In this document: piece after piece, positions 56,701 to 64,000 of the stretch
How the letters are laid out: every line of letters starts with the position of its first letter
Numbering within the stretch: position 1 is the first letter of the stretch
NCBI RefSeq assembly: GCF_010731535.1
Contig: NZ_AP022581.1
Location: 3,419,952 to 3,483,951, forward strand
Length of the DNA stretch: 64,000 nt
Origin: Mycobacterium lacus
GTDB taxonomy: Bacteria; Actinomycetota; Actinomycetes; Mycobacteriales; Mycobacteriaceae
Direction: 5' to 3'
The notes under the pieces: generated by a model
What the model was told of the DNA's origin: nothing
What the model saw: the letters and a program-made list of their open reading frames with translations, nothing else
Databases searched by the model: none
Program-made: the position numbers and the translations under genes

Positions 56701-58305
56701 GGCGTCGGCGCGGCGGTTCCGGTGGGCCTGCCGGCCACGTTCACCGACCCGGTGGCCGACCCGCTGGGCGAGCTGCTGGGGCGCTACGCGCGCACCCACA
56801 CCCCGTTCACCACCGCCGAGGCCGCCGCCCGGTTCGGCCTGGGGCTGCGGGTGACCGCCGACGTGCTGGGCCGCCTGGCCGGTGACGGCCAGCTGGTGCG
56901 CGGCGACTTCGTCGCGGCCGCCGAGATGTCGGGCGCGGCCGGGGGCGAGCAGTGGTGCGACGCCGAGGTGTTGCGCATTCTGCGGCGGCGATCGCTGGCC
57001 GCGCTGCGGGCCCAGGTCGAGCCGGTGACCACCGCGGCCTACGGGCGATTTCTGCCCGCCTGGCACCAAGTCGGCGCCTCTGGTTCTGCGGCGCTTTCGG
57101 GTGTTGACGGGCTCTTGTCGGTGATCGATCAGCTTGCTGGGGCGCGGCTGCCGGCTTCGGCGCTAGAACCGTTCGTGCTGGCGCCGCGCGTCCGCGACTA
57201 CACCCCGGCGATGCTGGACGAGCTGCTGGCGAGCGGGGAGGTCACCTGGTCTGGCGCGGGGTCGATCTCGGGCAGCGACGGCTGGATCGCGCTGCACCCC
57301 GCCGATTCGGCGCCCATGACGCTTACGGCACCCGCCGAGATCGATCTCACCGACGCTCACCGGGCCATCCTGGACACGCTGTCCGGCGGCGGTGCGTATT
57401 TCTTCCGCCAGCTCACGGCACACGGGCCCGACGAGGCGACGCTGAAAGCCGCTCTGTGGGAACTGATCTGGGCCGGCTGGGTCACCGGCGACACGTTCAC
57501 CCCGGTGCGCGCGCTGCTCGGCGGGTCGGGCGCCCGCAGGCGTTCGGCGCCGGCGCACCGGGGACACCGCCCGCCACGCCTGAGCCGTTACCGCGTCGCG
57601 CATGCCCAGGCCCGCTCCGCGGACCCGATCGTGGCCGGACGGTGGTCGGCGCTGCCGCCTCCCGAGCCGGACTCCACGCTGCGAGCTCACTACCAGGCGG
57701 AGCTGCTGTTGAACCGCCACGGCGTGTTGACCCGCGGCGCGGTTGCGGCCGAGGACGTGCCGGGCGGGTTCGCCACGCTTTACAAGGTGCTCAGCGCGTT
57801 CGAGGACGCCGGCCGGTGCCAGCGGGGCTACTTCGTCGAGTCGTTGGGGGGTGCGCAGTTCGCCGTCGCCTCCACGGTCGACCGGCTGCGCAGCTACAGC
57901 GAGGGGATCGACCCGGAACGTCCCGAGTACCGGCCGGTGGTGCTGGCCGCCGCCGACCCGGCCAACCCCTACGGCGCTGCGCTGCCCTGGCCTTCGACGC
58001 GCGGTGACAATGCCGCCCGGCCGGGCCGCAAGGCGGGGGCACTTGTCGTGCTGGTGGACGGCGAGCTGGCCTGGTTCTCTGAACGCGGCGGGCGGTCAGT
58101 GCTCACGTTCACCGACGATCCCGGGGCACACCACGCGGCGGCCACCGGTCTGGCCGAGGCGGTGGCCGCGCGGCGGCCAGCGTCGATCCTGGTCGAGCGC
58201 GTCGACGGGATACCGGTGCTGCAGCCCGGCGGGCCGACCCCGGTGACGGAGGCGCTGATCGACGCCGGCTTTGTTCGCACGCCGCGCGGGCTGCGGCTGC
58301 GCTGA
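53767..58305 (+). CDS. lhr: Large helicase-related protein Lhr
   Basis: The 1512-residue superfamily 2 helicase unwinds DNA and RNA:DNA hybrids 3' to 5' and belongs to the mycobacterial DNA-damage response. Motifs: Q-motif region [12 protein letters not shown], Walker A APTGSGKT with Lys51, DEIH box at 166-169, [36 protein letters not shown] and the arginine-finger region [12 protein letters not shown] winged-helix part and a long C-terminal domain follow, including segments such as [18 protein letters not shown] start. It corresponds to Rv3296 in length. The nei ATG lies 4 bases after the stop, so lhr and nei form a repair operon. Confidence 0.96.
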   Translation: MSSEALGRFSAITRDWFSATFAAPTTAQANAWAAIADGDDTLVVAPTGSGKTLAAFLWALDSLAATPDRAAGTRVLYVSPLKALAVDVERNLRTPLAGLTRLAERRGLPVPDIAVGVRSGDTPPALRRQLIARPPDVLITTPESLFLMLTSAARDTLAGVQTVIVDEIHAIAATKRGAHLALSLERLDDLARGRRRGRRAQRIGLSATVRPPGELARFLSGQSPTTIVAPRAAKTVELSVLVPVPDMANMANNTIWPDVEARLVDLIESHNSTIVFANSRRLAERLTARLNEIHAERCGVALTPEANPQVAGGAPAHIMGSGQTFGAPPVLARAHHGSVSKEQRAMVEEDLKRGQLRAVVATSSLELGIDMGAVDLVIHVEAPPSVASGLQRIGRAGHQVGEISRGVLFPKHRTDLLGCAVSVQRMLAGEIETMRVPTNPLDILAQHTVAAAALEPLNADAWFDTVRRAAPFATLPRSVFEATLDLLSGKYPSTEFAELRPRLVYDRDTGTLTARPGAQRLAVTSGGAIPDRGLFTVWLATEKPSRVGELDEEMVYESRPGDVISLGATSWRITEITHDRVLVLPAPGQPARLPFWRGDDVGRPAELGAALGAFTAELAGLDRNAFGKRCAGLGFDDYATENLRVLLDDQRTATGVVPTDSTLLVERFRDELGDWRVILHSPYGLRVHGPLALAVGRRLRERYGLDEKPTAFDDGIVVRFPDSGDAPPGAELFVFDADEIDPIVTAEVGGSALFASRFRECAARALLLPRRHPGRRSPLWHQRQRAAQLLEVARKYPDFPVVLETVRECLQDVYDVPTLVRLISEIAQRRVRVLETETARPSPFAASLLFGYVGAFMYEGDSPLAERRAAALSLDSTLLAELLGRVELRELLDPEVIAATGRQLQHLSADRLARDAEGVADLLRLLGPLTEDELGARARVSDVGGWLQGLRAARRALTVSFAGRSWWVAVEDIGRLRDGVGAAVPVGLPATFTDPVADPLGELLGRYARTHTPFTTAEAAARFGLGLRVTADVLGRLAGDGQLVRGDFVAAAEMSGAAGGEQWCDAEVLRILRRRSLAALRAQVEPVTTAAYGRFLPAWHQVGASGSAALSGVDGLLSVIDQLAGARLPASALEPFVLAPRVRDYTPAMLDELLASGEVTWSGAGSISGSDGWIALHPADSAPMTLTAPAEIDLTDAHRAILDTLSGGGAYFFRQLTAHGPDEATLKAALWELIWAGWVTGDTFTPVRALLGGSGARRRSAPAHRGHRPPRLSRYRVAHAQARSADPIVAGRWSALPPPEPDSTLRAHYQAELLLNRHGVLTRGAVAAEDVPGGFATLYKVLSAFEDAGRCQRGYFVESLGGAQFAVASTVDRLRSYSEGIDPERPEYRPVVLAAADPANPYGAALPWPSTRGDNAARPGRKAGALVVLVDGELAWFSERGGRSVLTFTDDPGAHHAAATGLAEAVAARRPASILVERVDGIPVLQPGGPTPVTEALIDAGFVRTPRGLRLR

Positions 58306-58309
58306 CCCC

Positions 58310-59065
58310 ATGCCCGAGGGTGACACCGTCTGGCGCACGGCGGCCACGCTGCGCGAGCACCTGGCCGGCCGCATCTTGACCCGCTGCGACATCCGGGTGC
58401 CGCGGTTTGCCGCCGTCGACCTCACCGGGTGCGTGGTCGACGAGGTGCTTAGCCGGGGCAAGCACCTGTTCATCCGAGTCGGGCCGGCCAGCATTCACTC
58501 GCACCTGGAGATGGACGGCAGCTGGCGGGTGGGCAACCGGCCGGTACGGGTGGATCATCGAGCGCGAATCATCCTGGAAGCCAACGCGATTCGAGCCGTG
58601 GGCGCCGAGCTGGGGGTGCTGGAAATCCTCGATCGTGACCACGACGGCGACGTCGTCGCCCACCTGGGGCCCGACCTGCTGGGCCATGACTGGGACCCGC
58701 GGGTGGCGGTCGCCAATCTGATGGCCGATCCGCGCCGGCCCATTGCCGAGGCGCTACTCGACCAGCGGGTGATGGCCGGGGTCGGCAACGTGTACTGCAA
58801 TGAACTGTGTTTCGTCAGCGGACACCTGCCGACCGCGCCGGTCGGCCACCTCGCCGATCCGCGACGTCTGGTGACACGGGTACGGGACATGTTGTGGGCC
58901 AACCGCTTTCGCTGGAACCGCTGCACCACCGGCGACACCAGGGCGGGCCGGCGGCTCTGGGTCTACGGACGGGCCGGGCAAGGGTGCCGACGCTGCGGCG
59001 CGCGCATCACCTACGACGACACCGGCGAGCGGGTTGCCTACTGGTGCCCGGCTTGCCAACGCTGA
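58310..59065 (+). CDS. nei: Endonuclease VIII (Nei)
   Basis: Nei is a base-excision glycosylase/AP lyase that removes oxidised pyrimidines. The 251-residue protein begins [20 protein letters not shown] with catalytic Pro2 and Glu3. It has [11 protein letters not shown] (Lys finger), [15 protein letters not shown] in the H2TH region and a C-terminal zinc finger with Cys226, Cys229, Cys246 and Cys249. It corresponds to Rv3297. It is coupled to lhr. Confidence 0.95.
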   Translation: MPEGDTVWRTAATLREHLAGRILTRCDIRVPRFAAVDLTGCVVDEVLSRGKHLFIRVGPASIHSHLEMDGSWRVGNRPVRVDHRARIILEANAIRAVGAELGVLEILDRDHDGDVVAHLGPDLLGHDWDPRVAVANLMADPRRPIAEALLDQRVMAGVGNVYCNELCFVSGHLPTAPVGHLADPRRLVTRVRDMLWANRFRWNRCTTGDTRAGRRLWVYGRAGQGCRRCGARITYDDTGERVAYWCPACQR

Positions 59066-59184
59066 AAGGCCGCGGCATGGCCGTCGGGTTACCGATCGCG
59101 CGCGCCGCAGTAGCGCTTCGGCAGAGGTGGATTTCGCATGCGATGATCGCAGGTGCAAGCTGCTCAGAAAGGACGGCCACCCAC

Positions 59185-59529
59185 GTGCGTTCGCCCAGCC
59201 CAGCTAGATTCGGCGCGGTCCGATCGCTCTGGGCCGAGCTTGCCGTGTCGGTCGCGTTGATGTGTCTGGCGGCAGTGGCTGCCCCGACCGCTCGCGCCGA
59301 CGCCGTCGATGACAATTTCCTGACGGCGCTGAAGGCCAGGGGAATCAACTTCGCGTCGGCGCGGGCCGCGATCATGGCCGGCCACGCGGTCTGCGACGAA
59401 CTTGACGGCGGTAGGCAGCTATCCGACGTCGCGTCGGACGTGATGAAGAACAGCAACCTGGACGGCTACCACGCGGGGTTTTTCGTCGGAGCAAGCATTG
59501 GCGCGTTCTGCCCGAGGCACAACGTGTAG
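59185..59529 (+). CDS. Secreted DUF732-family protein
   Basis: The 114-residue protein has a signal peptide (ELAVSVALMCLAAVAAPTARA, cleavage expected after ARA at residue 38) and a small mature domain with DDNFLTALKARGINF, AIMAGHAVCDELDGG and a final GASIGAFCPRHN. Cys70 and Cys109 probably form the family disulfide. DUF732 proteins are common small mycobacterial secreted proteins of unknown function. The GTG at 59185 is my choice because it leaves a proper signal peptide; upstream in-frame ATGs at 59077 and 59143 are possible. I recall no counterpart here in H37Rv. Confidence 0.75.
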   Translation: MRSPSPARFGAVRSLWAELAVSVALMCLAAVAAPTARADAVDDNFLTALKARGINFASARAAIMAGHAVCDELDGGRQLSDVASDVMKNSNLDGYHAGFFVGASIGAFCPRHNV

Positions 59530-59589
59530 ACGTGCCGACGCTACTGACATCTGCTGCATATGCTGCACCGAGCCCCTCGGCCACCGTGA

Positions 59590-59745
59590 TCACCGCTTGG
59601 TAGCAACGCAGAGATGAATGCTGCCAAACCCGCCGATCGAATCCTCCCAAACGTCGAGGCCGAAGCGATCGAATAGCGCGGGCATGTCACGGATTACGTC
59701 GCCGGACCGCCTCCACATGTCGGCGAGCCCGTCGCCACTATCACA
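59590..59745 (-). pseudogene. C-terminal remnant of an unidentified enzyme (methyltransferase-like tail)
   Basis: On the minus strand the frame reads ADMWRRSGDVIRDMPALFDR then FGLDVWEDSIGGFGSIHLCV and ends ATKR with stop at 59590-59592. This is coherent, non-random sequence that resembles the tails of some mycobacterial SAM-dependent methyltransferases, but no start or upstream domain is present; upstream sequence runs into the end of the PPE gene. The assignment is weak. Confidence 0.4.
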
Positions 59746-59773
59746 CGAGCAGTGAGCCGCCGCGCGGGATCGC

Positions 59774-60904
59774 TCATCCCGCCGAGGGCGGTCGGGGCAT
59801 CACGGTCCCCTTGAGTTCCGCGCCGATCGCAATGTCTTCGTACTTTTGCTGCTTGCGTTTGCGCCAACCACTGCCTGCCGAGATCGGCGGCGCCATCAGC
59901 GGCGGCATGGGGAACCCGGATTCTCCCGGCGAAAGGGGCGATACCGCCGAGGCGAGCTGGACAGGCGCTTGCGAACCGGGCAACAGCCCCACCACAGCGG
60001 GCGGCGCGGTCAACTTGCCCATCGACACTCCAACGCCTATCGCCGCCGTCGGTTCCGCCGAGAGTCCGGCGTCGCCCAACGCGCCCAACCCCGGGCCTCC
60101 CACGGCCTGCAGCCCCTCCGACAGACCCTGACCGATGTCGCTGCCCACCGTCTGGAGTGCCTGGGCCGAGGTGTTCTGCGCCAAGTAGCTGAGGAGGTTG
60201 ATGGGAAATCCGGACGAGACGAACTGGTTGGCATAGGTGTTCGCCAATCCAAACCAGCCGCTGTTGGGGTCGAAGTCGAAGAGCGCCGCCAATGCCGAAT
60301 CCAGCGGAGAGGCGGCCGCGACGGCGGTCGCGGGAGCGGTGGCGGCGGGCACCGCACTGGCTTGAGCGGCCACCCCCGCCGGATCGGCAATCGGAGGCGG
60401 CCACGAGAACTGAGGCAGCCGGGCGGCCTGCGCCGAGGCCGCCCGATACCGACTCATCGCCGCCGAGTTGTTCGCCCACATGCTCTGGTATTGGTCTTCG
60501 GTTTCGGCGATGGCCGGGAGGTTGCTCCCGAACCCGTTGGTGGCCAACAACTGCGCCAGCCGCAGCCTGTTGGCACTGACCTGTGCGACGGGAACGACCG
60601 CCGCATCCACGGAGTTGAATGCGGCCACCGCGGCCTGCGCCGAAGAGGCCATCCGCTGACATTGCTGCGCGGTGGTGCGCACCCAGGTGAGGTAGGACTC
60701 GACGGCCTGGGCCATAGCCAACCAGGATGGACCCTGCCAGGCCTCGCTCAGTGGCGACAACGCCGCGATATGGAGGCCGGCCGATTCTTCCAAACTGATA
60801 CCGAGCCGCTGCCAAGCGTCGGAGGCCTCGATCAGTGATGCCGCACCGGGTCCCGAGTGGATCAGCGCGGAGGTGACCTCGGGCGGCAACGCCATGAACT
60901 CCAT
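59774..60904 (-). CDS. PPE family protein, SVP-like C-terminus (376 aa)
   Basis: The N-terminal PPE domain starts MEFMALPPEVTSALIHSGPG with the Pro-Pro-Glu motif and continues SEAWQGPSWLAMAQAVESYL (WxG) and PAIAETEDQYQSMWANN. The middle is Ala/Pro-rich. The C-terminal ~100 residues (AAIGVGVSMGKLTAPPAV, FPMPPLMAPPISAGSGWRKR, YEDIAIGAELKGTVMPRPPS) match the PPE-SVP C-terminal domain, though the GxxSVPxxW motif is altered to GVSMGKLTAP. ATG 60904 gives the family N-terminus; ATG 60916 is an in-frame alternative. No PE partner is adjacent. Confidence 0.85.
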   Translation of the reverse strand: MEFMALPPEVTSALIHSGPGAASLIEASDAWQRLGISLEESAGLHIAALSPLSEAWQGPSWLAMAQAVESYLTWVRTTAQQCQRMASSAQAAVAAFNSVDAAVVPVAQVSANRLRLAQLLATNGFGSNLPAIAETEDQYQSMWANNSAAMSRYRAASAQAARLPQFSWPPPIADPAGVAAQASAVPAATAPATAVAAASPLDSALAALFDFDPNSGWFGLANTYANQFVSSGFPINLLSYLAQNTSAQALQTVGSDIGQGLSEGLQAVGGPGLGALGDAGLSAEPTAAIGVGVSMGKLTAPPAVVGLLPGSQAPVQLASAVSPLSPGESGFPMPPLMAPPISAGSGWRKRKQQKYEDIAIGAELKGTVMPRPPSAG

Positions 60905-61000
60905 GACGCCAAACATTTACTACCGTGGGAAAACCTTTGGAACATTGCGTTGACTAGGCTGAAACAAACCGTGGAACATTGGGCATCGATGCCGCCTCCA

Positions 61001-62113
61001 TCACGAGATGGCGTTGATCGCGGCCGACAATCGCGGCTTGAAATCGTCCGGAACGGGGACATAGCCGTTGTCCGCCAAGCCATCTTGGCCGGCGCCGATC
61101 GTGCTTTGCAGGAACGCCTTTACGGCGGTACCGACCTGCGAATCGGGATACTTCGAGCACACAATCTCATACGTCGCCAGCACGATCGGGTAGGAGCCGG
61201 GCTGGTTTGGCCGGTAAAACGAGATCGTGTCGAGGGCGAGGTCGTTGCCCTCCCTGATGAACCAGGCCGCCGAAATCGTCTTCCCCACCGAATCAGCGCT
61301 GATCGCCACCGGGTCTGGACCGGCCGACGTGACGACTTTCGCCATGGCCAGGCGTTGCGCCTGGGCGAACGACCATTCGGTGTAGGTGATCGTCCCTTCG
61401 GTGCGCTCGACGGCCGCGACGGCGCCGCCGTTGCCCCTGGCGCCCTCGCCGACGCCGCCGTTGAACTTTTTGCCGCCGCCCTTTCCCCACGCGCCGCCCG
61501 ACGCGGTATCGAGATATCTCTGGAAGTTGTCCGTGGTCCCGGACTCGTCGCTGCGGAACACGACACGGATCGGCTCAGTGGGCAGGGTGACACCCGGGTT
61601 CAGCGCTCCGATCGCGGGATCGTTCCAGGTAGTAATGCCGCCGTTGAAGATCTTGGCCGCGGTCGGGCCGTCGAGGTTCAGCGAAGTCAGACCGTTGACG
61701 TGGTAGGCGATGGCGATGGGACCGAACACCATCGGCAGGTTCCACACCGGCGAGCCGCACCGCCGCTCCGCGCGCGCGTACTCGTCCTTGCTCAACGGCG
61801 AGTCCGAACCACCGAAATCGGTTTCGTTGTCCATGAATTCGGCAATCCCGGCGCCGGAACCGTTGGCCGTGTACGTCAGGGACTGCCCCGGGCAGGCCTG
61901 TTCGAAGGCCTTGGCAAAGCGGGTGATCGCGTTTTCCTGGGCCGTGGAACCACTGGCCTTCAGGGTCGCCTTGCCGCCGCAGGTCACCTTCGCCGACGAC
62001 GTGGGAGTCGTCGCCCTTCCTCCAATCGCGTTGTTGTCGCCGTCACATGCCGACAACATCACCGCACCGGTCGTCAGAATGCCCAGCGCGGCGCCACATC
62101 GATCGAGTTTCAA
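61001..62113 (-). CDS. pstS: Phosphate-binding lipoprotein PstS
   Basis: The 370-residue periplasmic phosphate-binding component of a Pst ABC transporter has a lipobox L-S-A-C with lipidated Cys23 after a signal peptide. Phosphate-binding motifs are [33 protein letters not shown] and [18 protein letters not shown]. The tail ([20 protein letters not shown] to INAIS) is closest to the PstS2/PstS3 group rather than PstS1. No pstC, pstA or pstB gene is adjacent. In H37Rv the pst genes are next to ku, at the other end of block 1. The start lies one base after the lpqC stop, implying co-transcription with that lipoprotein. Confidence 0.9.
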   Translation of the reverse strand: MKLDRCGAALGILTTGAVMLSACDGDNNAIGGRATTPTSSAKVTCGGKATLKASGSTAQENAITRFAKAFEQACPGQSLTYTANGSGAGIAEFMDNETDFGGSDSPLSKDEYARAERRCGSPVWNLPMVFGPIAIAYHVNGLTSLNLDGPTAAKIFNGGITTWNDPAIGALNPGVTLPTEPIRVVFRSDESGTTDNFQRYLDTASGGAWGKGGGKKFNGGVGEGARGNGGAVAAVERTEGTITYTEWSFAQAQRLAMAKVVTSAGPDPVAISADSVGKTISAAWFIREGNDLALDTISFYRPNQPGSYPIVLATYEIVCSKYPDSQVGTAVKAFLQSTIGAGQDGLADNGYVPVPDDFKPRLSAAINAIS

Positions 62114-62114
62114 T

Positions 62115-63047
62115 TCAGCCTCCTGCGGGCTGGTTTCGCGCGTGCGTCAAGAAAAATTCCGCGATGGCCTGTGAGGCGTCGAACGCCCGGCTGGTGGGCC
62201 CGATGATCGCCTTGGGCAGATACTGCCTGCCCCCCGGCCAGGTATGCCCGCCGCCCTCGACCTGGTACAAGACCACCTCGGTGCCGGCCGCACAGGCGGT
62301 GGAATCGAATCGGCGGACGTGGGTTCCATCGCCGACGTCGGGTAACCCCTGGACCGCCGGATCGCCTTGACATCCATCCACGGAGCGCCACCTGTCCACC
62401 AGGCGGGCAACCGAGATGGCGTGGCTGATCCCGCCGCGACCGTGCACCACCCCACCCTTGAACGACACCAGCGGGTCGGCGGTACCGTGCGAATCCATAA
62501 CGGAGACCGGCCGCGACGGATTGCAGGCCACACCCTCGCCCAGCGTCCCCGCCACCGGCGCGATCGCGGCGAACACGTCGGCGCGGTCACACGCCAGCCG
62601 GCTGGCCATGAAGCCCCCGTTGGACATGCCGGTGACGAAGACATGGCCCGCCGGAACGGCGAAATCGTCCCGCAGCTTGCTGGTCAGGGCGACCAGGAAC
62701 CCGACGTCGTCGACGCGGCGTCGATCCGCCGGCGACGCGCCTCGCCCGTCGGCCCAGCTCTTGTCGTAGCCGTCGGGATAGACCACCAGCAGGTTGTCGA
62801 CGTCGGCGATTCTGTCGAAGTTCGTCAGACCCCGCTGCCCGTTTCCGGTGCCGCCACCGCCGTGCAGGTTCAGCACCAGGCCGACGGGAGGGCCGGGTGG
62901 CACGTGCACCGTGTACGTCCGATTCAGGCCACCGTATTGCAACGTCCCGGGCTGATCCCGAGAGCTGGCCGCCAGGACCGGGTGCCCGCCGCACCCGGCC
63001 ACGCAGAGCACCAGGAAGGCCAGCGCCGCCAATCGCTTCCAGGGCAT
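62115..63047 (-). CDS. lpqC: Lipoprotein esterase LpqC (PHB depolymerase-like)
   Basis: The 310-residue lipoprotein has a signal peptide with lipobox V-A-G-C and lipidated Cys19. The alpha/beta-hydrolase domain is of the polyhydroxybutyrate depolymerase/feruloyl esterase type: [16 protein letters not shown], the nucleophile Ser142 in [31 protein letters not shown] with the acid Asp and [11 protein letters not shown] with the His. It corresponds to Rv3298c. The natural ester is unknown. Confidence 0.9.
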   Translation of the reverse strand: MPWKRLAALAFLVLCVAGCGGHPVLAASSRDQPGTLQYGGLNRTYTVHVPPGPPVGLVLNLHGGGGTGNGQRGLTNFDRIADVDNLLVVYPDGYDKSWADGRGASPADRRRVDDVGFLVALTSKLRDDFAVPAGHVFVTGMSNGGFMASRLACDRADVFAAIAPVAGTLGEGVACNPSRPVSVMDSHGTADPLVSFKGGVVHGRGGISHAISVARLVDRWRSVDGCQGDPAVQGLPDVGDGTHVRRFDSTACAAGTEVVLYQVEGGGHTWPGGRQYLPKAIIGPTSRAFDASQAIAEFFLTHARNQPAGG

Positions 63048-63073
63048 GTCGTCAAGCTACCGATCGCGCTCGC

Positions 63074-64000
63074 TCAGCCCGCCGCGCCCTGCCCGACAGC
63101 CTGGACCGACGCGTGCTCGTGCAGCGCCTTCTCGGCTTCGGGCGCAACGGGTTTCAGGTCGAAGACGACCTCTTCGACGGTTCCGGTGAACGCGTACGGC
63201 GCCTTGTCCTCGTAGTCGCGGTCGACGACCAGACCGTTGTCGCGGCCGATGTCCATCCCGGCGTAGGACGTGAACGCCAGGCTCACCGTTCGGGGCAGCT
63301 CACCCTCGCCGATCAACCGGTCGTTGGCCCACAACGTCACCCGGCCACCCGACCCGACGACGGGCTGATCGGAATCGAACTGCATGCGCACCGTGACATC
63401 GCCGGTGGGTATCGGCTCGGTGGACACTTGCCGATAGGTCTCCACCCCCAGGAAGGAATAGGTGTGATGCAGCCGCCCCCCCTCGTCGACCCACAGAGCG
63501 AACCCACCCATGAAGTCGGCGTTGGCGATGATCACGCCCGCCGCGCCGGTGTCGGGGACGCGCAACCGCGCCTCGATCGCGTAGGAGCGCCCGAAGATGC
63601 GGGGGACGATGCCGCGCTGGATGTTTTGCACGCCTCCTTTGAAGGTGAACCGTGCTCCAAGGGCAGAAGTGGGAAGCGGCGGCAGGTCGCCGAACATGAC
63701 CGCGAGCCCGCCGAACAACGGCAGCACCCGGTTTCGTTCGGCTTCCTGCCACCACAGCCGGGTGAGTTCGGCGACCTTCTCGGGATGCTCGGCTGCCAGG
63801 TTCTTGGCCTGGGAGAAGTCGTCGGGCAGGTAGTACAGCTCCCAGACGTCCTGGTCGGGGTCGTAGTTGCCGGGCGCGAACCGCCGCAATGTCTCCGGGG
63901 ACAAGTCCCACGGCGCCTTGTCCAGGCGAGCGCACGCCCACCATCCGTCCTTGTAGATGGCGCGGCTGCCGAAGTTTTCGAAGTACTGCACCGTGTGACG
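63074..64000 (-). CDS. atsB: Arylsulfatase AtsB (C-terminal part, runs off the window)
   Basis: The last 308 residues of a sulfatase-family protein, corresponding to Rv3299c, which is about 970 residues in H37Rv. The visible part has FGSRAIYKDGWWACA, DQDVWELYYLPDDFSQAKNL and AAEHPEKVAELTRLWWQEAE, typical of the end of the sulfatase domain, followed by a beta-rich C-terminal domain (FTFKGGVQNIQRGIVPRIFG, GRVTLWANDRLIGEGELPRT). The catalytic Cys/Ser formylglycine site lies outside the window. Confidence 0.9.
   Translation of the reverse strand, partial: RHTVQYFENFGSRAIYKDGWWACARLDKAPWDLSPETLRRFAPGNYDPDQDVWELYYLPDDFSQAKNLAAEHPEKVAELTRLWWQEAERNRVLPLFGGLAVMFGDLPPLPTSALGARFTFKGGVQNIQRGIVPRIFGRSYAIEARLRVPDTGAAGVIIANADFMGGFALWVDEGGRLHHTYSFLGVETYRQVSTEPIPTGDVTVRMQFDSDQPVVGSGGRVTLWANDRLIGEGELPRTVSLAFTSYAGMDIGRDNGLVVDRDYEDKAPYAFTGTVEEVVFDLKPVAPEAEKALHEHASVQAVGQGAAG

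Overview
This window comes from a slow-growing Mycobacterium outside the M. tuberculosis complex, most like the M. kansasii group. That call rests on high GC, two PE_PGRS and two PPE genes, and gene-by-gene correspondence, from memory, to two separate M. tuberculosis H37Rv neighbourhoods. It carries several things H37Rv lacks or has decayed: an intact cobF, a full-length second Fpg-type glycosylase, and an intact antigen 85-like mycolyltransferase. The species call is an inference; no database was searched.

Block 1 (1-20.9 kb) matches Rv0949 back to Rv0937c, running in descending Rv order. It holds uvrD1 (partial), chorismate mutase, an Ag85-like mycolyltransferase, pgi, an SDR, an Fpg-like glycosylase, two tandem PE_PGRS genes, cobF, an AurF-type diiron oxygenase overlapping a flavin monooxygenase relative, a fused STAS/histidine-kinase-like ATPase protein, a class I methyltransferase, a FAH/metallo-beta-lactamase fusion, and the NHEJ pair ligD and ku. 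A PfkB-kinase remnant and a long hairpin sit between ligD and ku.

A junction (20.9-22.4 kb) separates the blocks. It holds a frameshifted PE remnant, a terminator-like hairpin and an N-terminally truncated methyltransferase. Block 2 (22.4-64 kb) then runs in ascending Rv order from Rv3272 to Rv3299c. The switch from descending to ascending order is what an inversion relative to H37Rv would produce.

Block 2 contains a CoA-transferase, a PPE, a SulP-carbonic anhydrase fusion, an inserted mmpL-mmpS-tetR cassette with two matching operator candidates, fadE25, purE/purK, a GtrA protein, a PH-like membrane protein, and the acyl-CoA carboxylase set (birA, accD5, accE5, maf, then sseA, a SufE-like gene and accA3). 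Between maf and sseA, a 2.0-kb IS with 21-bp terminal inverted repeats has inserted into the end of a 13E12-family (DUF222/HNH) gene; the displaced 3' end is still readable on the far side. The transposase is dead, with at least four frame breaks.

Next come the sigF stress locus (sigF, rsbW, usfY, two membrane proteins), the lysine-degradation set (lat, lrpA, pcd), a TetR regulator, the large helicase lhr with nei, a DUF732 secreted protein, a PPE, a PstS lipoprotein, the esterase lipoprotein lpqC and the 3' part of atsB. Functional groupings are DNA repair (uvrD1, fpg-like, ligD/ku, lhr, nei), acyl-CoA carboxylation and envelope lipid transport, SigF stress signalling, and lysine catabolism.

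No clearly new multi-gene system was proven. The best leads are the TetR/MmpS/MmpL cassette with paired operators, the AurF/monooxygenase pair, and the dissected 13E12 insertion.
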